64,000 nt of DNA from Malaya genurostris (taxonomy: Eukaryota; Arthropoda; Insecta; Diptera; Culicidae), in the NCBI RefSeq assembly GCF_030247185.1, contig NC_080571.1:213345380-213409379 (forward strand). Reading direction: 5' to 3'. The position numbers and the translations under genes were made by a program. Below the pieces are notes generated by a model. It was not told the DNA's origin. It worked only from the letters and a program-made list of their open reading frames with translations, and made no database searches. Below, piece by piece: positions 56,075 through 64,000 of the stretch. Each line of letters starts with the position of its first letter. Position 1 is the stretch's first letter.

Positions 56075-56210
56075 TTCTACCAGAGGAGTTGGACTTAAAC
56101 TACTTATAAATGCAAATCACTCGATTCTCTGGTATGTGAGTACCGATATAAGTCTTTTACTATTTACTATCCGAACCGACAAAAGAGAAGTTACCAGAAA
56201 TTGTTACTTT
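56075..56210 (+). repeat. Copy of the 13.9-kb repeat
   Basis: CTACCAGAGGAGTTGGACTT, CTCTGGTATGTGAG and TTTACTATCCGAACCGACAA align with 13,915-14,050. The rest of 55,660-56,640 is unassigned apart from a GGAAGTCGG-type scrap near 56,565. Confidence 0.6.
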
Positions 56211-56649
56211 CTATTTGCGACTGCATTCTCGTACACAATTCTTGCTCTACCTTGAATACTATCATTCTATAATTTTGATTTTATTGATTATTTCTAGTTA
56301 CACAAAATATTCTGATTGTTTTAAAATAACTACAATAATACCGTTGTTTTTTGCTCGAAATTTCAGGTGGTTAATTACCCACTTTTTAATTTTCGGGTGG
56401 GTAGTACTATCCAGCGAAAGTACTATCTTTCATCGGCCCTGTTTGCATGTCCAACAATTAACTAGATCTAGAAGTTGAAACAGTTTTGTAGACTTTGAAT
56501 GGTTCTTTTTTGCATAGAAACTTCAAGTAACGACTTGAAATTTCGTGCACGGATCACTGTATAATTCCGGAACCGGAATTCAGAGCCGAATCGAATTCAA
56601 GATTAACTTATGGGATCGTAAAATTTTTGTTTTAACATAAGTCGCACAA

Positions 56650-57530
56650 TTTTGGGAAACCAAAATGTGTTCCATTTAGAAGTGTTCGACCACTTCGTAC
56701 TTTCGTATCAAATGTTTCTGCGAGATTTGAACTCTAACAGTTGTTAATGATGAATTTAGGCCACATAAACTGTTGCATATCACTTATTTGATACGTGTAA
56801 AGTTAACATAGGGTAAGAATTCTTAGTTATACTTTAATATTATAAATAGAAATAACAGGAGCGCAGGATTTTCAATGACGATCTCAACAAATACTGCGAA
56901 TGAACAAGAGCTTCTTCTGCTGGCTGCTGGAGAGAAACTAGCTCCTACACTTCTGTTACTTCTTTAAATAAAATTCCTGCTAAATACCGTTTGATTGGGT
57001 TTAATTGAAAGAGTGCATGAGAATAAATCAACCAGCTATGACTTGTTGAGAGCTTTGAAAAAATCACATGTCCCTATTACAGCAAAAGTTTCTTTCAAAT
57101 AACATGTGCCAGTTAGTCATTAATACTGGCGAAAACTGAATATTTGAAATCAGCACTATCTAGCCCAGTGAAGATAGTTGCTTGCTATGAGTTATGGGGT
57201 TGGACATGCTCTGTTACCGAGAGAAGGAGAAACAGTGGTATGGGTTAACATTTTTCACTCTCTTCAATTCTCGTGCACAACCATTTCAATAAAATTACAT
57301 AGCTCACGTTTCCTCAAAAGCAACATAGTTCAGAATGCAGATATATTCATAAATATCGAACGCCGTGAGCCAAACCCTGGTTTCAAAGTTAATTTCAAAG
57401 AGTATTAACGTGTTTTCGAAACCGAAAAGTTGATATAAACAATAGCCTATGATATCATAGGACCTTTAATTTAAATATAAGCTTATGCTAATGCTGGAAA
57501 ATTAAAGTGATATCCATTTGGATGTTTTCC
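56650..57530 (+). repeat. Diverged repeat, copy 1 (empty site)
   Basis: It aligns by eye with 60,665-62,560 through AAGTGTTCGACCA, ATGAATTTAGGCCACATAAAC, ATCTCAACAAATACTGCGAA, GTTATGGGGTTGGACAT and CCTATGATATCATA. It lacks the 925-bp DD41D insert at AGTTATA near 56,828, so it is a paralogous empty site. No coding content was recognised. Confidence 0.75.
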
Positions 57531-57539
57531 CGAGCAAAG

Positions 57540-58080
57540 TCAAACATCAAAACGAGAGCAAATCGAAATCTTATTATGATAGCAACATCACATTGAAATC
57601 TTAATTAGATCTCAGCTTATCAATTTTTCAATTGATATCACATTATGTTATCTTCTTGTTGTTACTTTTGAAAAAAAATAACTTGCGAAATTTTGGGAAA
57701 CTCCAAAAATGATTATTTAAACTCAACAACTTAATAACTGCATCAAAATAGGACTAATTCCATTAGGCGATACAAAAATTCAAAAATAAATTTTAATGGA
57801 ACTATTATTCCTTAAATTCTATGTTGCGTCTTACAAAAATGCTTCCTGTGGCAGTTGTCCGGAACCATAACCGTGATCAAGGAAATGATTTTTGTCAACA
57901 TAATGTGATTGTGATAATGATTATTTGATAGCGAAAGGCTGTTCATAACTACGTTAGATAATACTTTCGATCTATAGAATAACGATTTAGTTAATTCAAA
58001 TGTTATCGTAATCTTATTTTCATCAGCTCGGTTCGACCGTTTTCTCAATTTACATAGAAAAATGTACATTAATTTTATGA
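57540..58080. other. Interval without recognised genes
   Basis: AT-rich. GATATCACATT-like words recur. No coding. Confidence 0.35.
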
Positions 58081-58099
58081 TTTCTTCGTCAATTCAGAT

Positions 58100-59420
58100 C
58101 AATTTTACCTCCCTTGGTTACGAATATTTATTCCCCTTGCCTCTTGTGAATATTTTCGTGACCCTCACTTAGTTGCTAGAAATATGCAGTACTGGTCAAG
58201 AAGTACCATTTTTTCGTAAAATCCGATCAATTCACTTTATACTTCCCATGTTTGGGGCACTTGCTACACTCCTTCCTTGAAATAACCCTTTATTCTATTT
58301 TGATGTGAAGGTAGTATCTGTATTAATCAAGAAGTATAGTTTCTCGTCGAATGAATTTTACATCGAACTTCCCCTTTTGTTATTGAACTTGCAACAGTTC
58401 TCTGCCCTCTGAGTAGTGTAAAAAGTATCTGTGCTCGTTAAAAAAGCGAGGGGAGGGGGATGAAAATTGATTTTACAGACTCTTTTCTTCTAGTCTATAT
58501 CCTCCGGCTTCCCTCGTTTGTCGACAAATAAGATAAATTTAACAATAAACCTCTTTTTAGCGGCACTTGCTAGAAACTCCAACCTTTTGTTCACCTGTGC
58601 AATGAATATCTGATTTTGACAAGAAAAAATAGCAAAAAGTACCTCTGCAAAGTTTGTTGATAATTTACTGAGATGTTATGGAATTATTCCGATATTTACA
58701 AACAATTGAACTGAGAGCTTCTTCAATAGACACTTCCTATCTTTTCACGCGTTTAAATATCCTTACGATCATCTCTCAATTGTTATAAATATCTGTGCCT
58801 GTCGAAAAATTTCGATTTCATAAAACTCGAAACATTTTGCCTCAAATTCCCCATGTTAGCAAACACCTACGGCAAACAACAACTTCCCCACCCCCTCCTC
58901 TTTAAAATATCTCTTATAAGAACCTATGAACAGCAAGAATTACTTGTGCCAAGATAGTTAATAATCTATTGAGTTGTTTTGGAGTTATGTTTGATCATAT
59001 ATACAAATTATCCTTTACATGTTTCAAACCAACGATTTCAAAAAGTCTTCAAAAAGTATCGATACTCATCCAATTAGATAATCTTTTTTATGATCTCCTG
59101 TTAAAGACCCTTGCTAGGCCCCCATCCCCATAAAAATACACTTATGACCATCTCTGAAGAGCAAGAAGTATCTGTGCCAAAATTGATAGCAATCGGTTCA
59201 GTAGTTTCGGAGTTATACCGTTAGAAACATTACACCCAGTTGCTGCATTCACCCCTCATATGAGCATATCTAAGATATGCAAAATGTTCCAAGGTCTTTA
59301 AAAAACTATCGATTTCTCGTCCTATCTAACATATTCTTCATAATGTAGACCTTGACATCCCGAACAACTTTCCACAGAAAAAAGCTTTGGAGATTTCAGG
59401 TTCTGAGCTAGATCATATTT
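58100..59420 (+). repeat. Degenerate long tandem-repeat region
   Basis: Motifs such as AAGTATCTGTGCC, CACTTGCTA followed by C-rich text, and TTT.GGAGTTAT recur through the region (for example CTTGCTA near 58,261, 58,566 and 59,111). Several spacings are near 126-146 bp or twice that. The copies are very diverged. Confidence 0.4.
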
Positions 59421-59429
59421 TAGCACACC

Positions 59430-60650
59430 AGCTCCATATAGTACAGCGATTTTGCATTAATATTTGAAAAACTTAGAAAACTAGTTTGAAAACCCTATTC
59501 TCCAAATAATCAGATTTTCATGGATTATCTATGTTTAATCCATTTTATCTGAAGCAAGCAAATGAATTGCTTAATGTTCGTTCCGGAATAAATCTTCACC
59601 GAATGATCCCGAATTTAAGTTTACACAAAAATTAAAAACTTTCTAAATCAGTGTGATGCTGTCTGTGGTCAGAAGTGAGATACTGGTTCATTGTCCCAAT
59701 TAGTCGAAATAAGTAAGATATTTTTTTGGAATCGTAATAATATATGATCTGGGATTGCTTTTTGTCAGATTCCTAATTCACGTCTTCAGTGAGCCTTTGC
59801 TGTAAAAGACTTCACTCTGAAGCGCTCGCTCTTGTGAGCCTCGAAATTCGTATTTCAAAGTGATTATATACTCGAGTAGAATGAGATCAAATAAGTAACT
59901 CAATTTGATATTATGATGTTATATGCTACTGCTTCTGGATACGAGAAAGAAAATACCTGTCAAGTACCTTTCATACCTGTCAAATTGCCGCACTGCCATA
60001 CACCAAAGTTGCGGGACGGATGCGACGAAACGAGTGAACATCGGCTAAAACTACCTGTATACAGTTTTGCGAATCAACACTGCTTGTCATATGATCGAAA
60101 ATTCTCTATTCACTTACAGCTTAACGTCACAGTCCATAGCATTCGCAGAGAGTTCGGAATTCAAATCACCTAGGCTCGAAACCCAGTCCCTCTGTGGGGA
60201 GCGCTTTTTTATTGTTGCTAGTGATATCGCCTAAAGGTATACTATCCCGGGTCTTTTGCCCAATCTATTTTTAGCTTATGTTTGCGACTTGTTTGTTTTC
60301 AGTAATGTCTTTTTAAAGCAAATCAATAACTGATTATGACTTCCAGTTTTGTTTTCGTTGTTTGATAATAACTTCAAATTGAAAACTAGTTTTGCTATCA
60401 ACAAGAAAAAATCTATATCTCATTTAGATTTCAGTTTGCTTTCGCTGATAGTAAAAATAGTTTTCTGTTTGATATCATCGGAATATCTTTTTGCTTTCGT
60501 TTTTGATTTTTTGCCACTTAAAACTACCAAAACCACAGCAAATTGAGTAATCGATAAATGCGAACATCACAACATCAAAATGAGTTTTCTATTTGATCTC
60601 ACACTCTGCTCGGGCCATCAGTCAACCCGAAGGTAAAAAATAACTGTCAG
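59430..60650. other. Interval without recognised genes
   Basis: Unassigned. The ORF at 59,913-60,173 (plus) has no recognisable domain. Confidence 0.35.
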
Positions 60651-60847
60651 ACTTAAGTCGGTCATTTTTGGGAAAACAAAATGTGTTCCAATTAGAAGTG
60701 TTCGACCATTTCGTACTTTCGTATCGAATCTTTGTGCGAGATTCGAACGCTAACTGCTGTTAATGATGAATTTAGGCCACATAAACTGTTGCATATCACT
60801 TATTGAATTCGTATCAAGTTAATAAAGTGTGAGAATTATTAGTTATA

Positions 60848-61772
60848 AAGGGTGATTTTTTAAGAGCTTGAGAACTTTTTTAAACAATAAAACGCATAAA
60901 ATTTGCAAAATCTCATCGGTTCTTTATTTTAAACGTTAGATTGGTACATGACATTTACTTTTTGAAGATAATTTCATTTAAATGTTGACCGCGGCTGCGT
61001 CTTAGGTGGTCCATTCGGAAAGTCCAATTTTGGGCAACTTTTTCGAGCATTTCGGCCGGAATAGCCCGAATTTCTTTGGAAATGTTGTCTTCCAAAGCTG
61101 GAATAGTTACTGGCTTATTTCTGTAGACTTTAGATTTGACGTAGCCCCACAAAAAATAGTCTAAAGGCGTCAAATCGCATGATCTTGGTGGCCAACTTAC
61201 CGGTCCATTTCTTGAGATGAATTGTTCTCCGAAGTTTTCCCTCAAAATGGCCATAGAATCGCGAGCTGTGTGGCATGTAGCGCCATCTTGTTGAAACCAC
61301 ATGTCAACCAAGTTCAGTTCTTCCATTTTTGGCAACAAAAAGTTTGTTAGCATCGAACGATAGCGATCGCCATTCACTGTAACGTTGCGTCCAACAGCAT
61401 CTTTGAAAAAATACGGTCCAATGATTCCACCAGCGTACAAACCACACCAAACAGTGCATTTTTCGGGATGCATGGGCAGTTCTTGAACGGCTTCTGGTTG
61501 CTCTTCACTCCAAATGCGGCAATTTTGCTTATTTACGTAGCCATTCAACCAGAAATGAGCCTCATCGCTGAACAAAATTTGTCGATAAAAAAGCGGATTT
61601 TCCGAATGGACCACCTAAGACGCAGCCGCGGTCAACATTTAAATGAAATTATCTTCAAAAAGTAAATGTCATGTACCAATCTAACGTTTAAAATAAAGAA
61701 CCGATGAGATTTTGCAAATTTTATGCGTTTTATTGTTTAAAAAAGTTCTCAAGCTCTTAAAAAATCACCCTT
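60848..61772 (-). mobile_element. DD41D (rosa-like) element with 174-bp perfect TIRs
   Basis: The arms 60,848-61,021 and 61,599-61,772 are inverted copies with no mismatch that I can see. TA lies at 60,846-60,847 and 61,773-61,774. The left arm contains the 3' end of the transposase gene, and the right arm is a copy of it in place of the normal 5' half. The element is therefore a deleted derivative remade by inverted duplication. Confidence 0.88.
60955..61614 (-). pseudogene. DD41D transposase, N-terminal domain missing
   Basis: The minus-strand frame has Asp in LFSDEAHFW, Asp in WFQQDGATCH and Asp in SCDLTPLDYF, with 41 residues between the last two, the DD41D spacing of the rosa branch of IS630/Tc1/mariner. 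The C-terminus reads SRGQHLNEIIFKK. The open frame has no ATG at its start: its first codons come from the right arm. The helix-turn-helix DNA-binding half is absent, so it cannot be a complete enzyme. The catalytic core itself shows no stop. The right arm also encodes the C-terminal peptide on the plus strand (ending 61,665). Confidence 0.85.
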
Positions 61773-62560
61773 TATTTGAATATTTTAAACAGAAGTAGCT
61801 GGAGCGCAGGATTTGCGATGGCGATCTCAACAAATACTGCGAACAAACAAGCGCATTTTTTACTTCTACACTCCTGTAACTTCTGTAAATAAAATTCCTG
61901 CTAAATACCGTTTAATTGGGTTTAATCGAAATAGTACATGAGAATAAATGAATCAACTGGATAAAAAATAAGTCTTGAAATCAATATTTAGCACGAAATA
62001 TTTTTTCAACTAATTTTCATTGCGTATTTCTATGGCTTGTTGAGAGCAGTAAAAAAGCACATGTCCCTATCACAGCAAAAGCTTCATTCAAATAACATTC
62101 GACAGTTAAGAGCCAGTCAATAATCTGTTGACGAAAACTGTATTATTAATCTTCAGCGTTATCCAGTCCAGTGAAGATAGTTGTTTACTATGAGTTATGG
62201 GGTTGGACATACTCTGTTATCGAGAGAAAGAGAAACAGTGGTATGGGTGAATATTTTTCGCTCTCTTACATTCTCTCCATTCCAATAAAATAACAAGTCT
62301 CACGCTTCCTCAATAGCAACATAGTTTATAATGAATATATATTCATGAATATCACACGCCGTGAAGCATGTACACTCATCTTCACTGCTTTGTTCATTCA
62401 AACCCTGGTTTCAGGGCTAGTTTCAAAGAGTATTAATGTAATTCCGAAGCCGGTAAATGGATATGTATAAACATTAGCCTATGATATCATAAGACCTTTC
62501 ACTTAAATATAAGCTTACACGAATGCTAAAAAAATAAAGTGATATCCATTTTGATGTTTT

Positions 62561-63000
62561 ACGCCACTGCTTTTGGTGCTCCTGGAGACTTCTAGTGCCG
62601 AAGTAATTCTTTCAAGTTTTGCAAAGTAAGGCTTGCTTGTGACAAAATCTGGACTCCCTTAAATACGGGTATCTCTGGAAATACATCATCAACGCGAGAA
62701 ATATTTTGCAGACTGATGAACGCATGTCTGTTCATTGTGCAAAATAAACTTTTGGTGATACAAGAAGCTTTCAGATCGAAGATGGTTTCGAAAGAAGAAC
62801 AACTGCCATCGTTGCCATTGACTTGAGAAGCGATACATTGTTCATGCGGTTTTGTTTTTGACATATGATGTTATTTTTATTTGATTTTTGCTTTCAAAAT
62901 AATGTTAGTTTTCTTTGATTTTTGTATTCTAATAACGCTATGTATTATTCGCTATTGATTGTTTTATTACCTCAAGATAGTCGATGTGTTTTATACCATG
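62561..63000. other. Interval without recognised genes
   Basis: A minus-strand ORF (62,592-62,864) has no recognisable domain. Nothing else seen. Confidence 0.35.
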
Positions 63001-63002
63001 TA

Positions 63003-63948
63003 CCTTATGATAAAAAAAGAACCGGAATTTTCATTTTAAAATTCCCGCGCTTGTCCAAATGGTAAACTTTTATTCTCTCAACGTTGATAACTCTTTTTTA
63101 CACATTCTGTCAAATTTTGACGCATATCGTACGATTAGTTTTTGTTTGGTGTCTATACAAAGAAGTTGAAAATTTTTCGTGTGGCGATTTTTATAATGAA
63201 TGAAAATTTAGAACAACGGCTCGCCTTCGAAGCGCCATTCGGTCGATTGTTGTGCGGTTTCGACGTCATATTCATAGATCCACACCTCATCACCAGTTTT
63301 GATGTATTCGATGAATGTGGGGTCACTATCTGCGTTGGAAATCATCTCTTTGGCCACATCAACACGACGCTTTTTTTTATATGATATTCAGCTTTTTTGG
63401 CACCAGCCGAGAAGCGACGCGTTTCAAACCCAAAACATCAGTTAAAATGTGTTCGGCTGATCCATAAGAGATGCCCAGCAATCTCTCTAATCGGTATAGA
63501 ACGATTTTGCAACACGATTTGCTTCGCCGATTCAATGTTTACTTCAGTAACAGATGTTGTTGGGCGGCCAGGGATCTCATCATGATCCAAGCTTGTACGA
63601 ACACCTTTGAAGCGTTAATACCACTCGTATGCATGTGTTTTTTCCTATACACGATTCACCAAAGGCCTTTTCTAACATTTTCAACGTTTCGGAACACTTA
63701 AATCCATTTGCAACACAAAATTTGATGCACGCAAGTTGTTCTAAATTTTCATCCATTATAAAAATCGCCACACGAAAATTTTTCAACTTCTTTGAATAGA
63801 CGCCAAACAAAAACTAATCGTACGATATGCGTCAAAATTTGACAAAATGTGTATAAAAGTGTTGCCAACGCTGAGAGAATAAAAGTTTACCGATTGACCA
63901 GCGCGGGAATTTTAAAATGCAAATTCCGGTTCTTTTTTAATCATAAGG
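63003..63948 (-). mobile_element. Deleted mariner with about 215-bp TIRs
   Basis: The arms 63,003-63,217 and 63,735-63,948 are diverged inverted copies starting CCTTATGAT.AAAAAAGAACC, bordered by TA (63,001-63,002 and 63,949-63,950). The right arm holds the 5' UTR and first codons of the transposase. The left arm is an inverted copy of that region replacing the gene's 3' part. Confidence 0.85.
63208..63756 (-). pseudogene. mariner transposase N-terminal two-thirds, frameshifted
   Basis: From ATG at 63,756 (minus): MDENLEQ, then IKFCVANGFKCSETLKMLEKAFGE, the first helix-turn-helix. Frame shifts follow near 63,640. Text resumes with RPTTSVTEVNIESAKQ, IREIAGHL, a VASRLVPKKLN linker and TGDEVWIYEYDVE (first catalytic Asp near 63,280), ending at STEWRFEGEP. 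The rest of the catalytic domain is missing. The sequence type differs from both the Himar1-like and Mos1-like copies in this window. Confidence 0.75.
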
Positions 63949-64000
63949 TACATCCCGAAATACTGAAACCATAACCTTCCCAGCTGACTGTTGTGCCTTT

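Larger units (their letters stand above)
60665..62560 (+). repeat. Diverged repeat, copy 2 (filled site)
   Basis: Homologous to 56,650-57,530 but interrupted by the DD41D element (60,848-61,772) and by extra sequence near 61,935-62,030. Removing the element and one TA gives a sequence closely matching copy 1. Confidence 0.75.

Noticed and set aside
61468..61665. Plus-strand ORF ending in the transposase C-terminal peptide
   Set aside because: It comes from the inverted arm of the DD41D element and is not a separate gene.

Overview
The window is repeat-dense, AT-rich eukaryotic (insect) DNA and most resembles a culicine mosquito. The main clues are an ITmD37E-type Tc1 fossil (a group described from mosquitoes), CR1- and I-superfamily LINEs, several mariner lineages, piggyBac, hAT, PIF/Harbinger and Transib-like elements, a tRNA-headed SINE, and dispersed repeats of a kind I associate with mosquitoes. 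I recognise no complete host gene. The candidates are two short minus-strand ORFs (19,339-19,572 and 52,788-53,039) and a scrap of a histone locus near 27.5-27.9 kb. The species call is inference.

Layout. 0-8 kb: a SINE, RNase H and Tc1 fossils, and a hAT-like frame holding two LINE insertions with target-site duplications (TSDs), one of them an ORF1-only LINE that itself carries a PIF-type MITE. 9.0-10.4 kb: an internally deleted piggyBac. 13-19 kb: a SINE, dispersed repeats, a LINE reverse-transcriptase fossil, a foldback element and a MITE. 20.5-22.2 kb: a foldback element with Transib-like ends. 22.7-23.7 kb: a 262-bp tandem array with a full hammerhead ribozyme at each complete unit junction. 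24-28 kb: two mariner fossils and the histone remnant. 29-34 kb: SINEs and MITEs. 34.2-38.3 kb: a CR1-clade LINE with a broken ORF2. 41.3-42.6 kb: a near-intact Himar1-like mariner. 43.5-47.6 kb: a second CR1-clade LINE with an intact 1097-codon ORF2. 48-54 kb: tandem and inverted duplications, a LINE fragment and a MITE. 55-64 kb: a mariner fossil, a diverged repeat present twice (one copy interrupted by a DD41D element), and a deleted mariner; the last two both have very long terminal inverted repeats (TIRs) that include coding sequence.

The most unusual item is the hammerhead array at 22,699-23,696. All conserved core bases, a 7-bp stem III, a long stem I and a 3-bp stem II repeat at exactly 262-bp spacing. 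An 11-bp direct repeat flanks the block and an inverted copy lies at its left end. This looks like a mobile retrozyme- or Penelope-like non-autonomous element that would release 262-nt RNAs. Other notable items are a 3' UTR module shared by two unrelated LINEs, unrelated ORF1 proteins on two related CR1 ORF2s, and two elements independently reshaped by inverted duplication into their own transposase genes.
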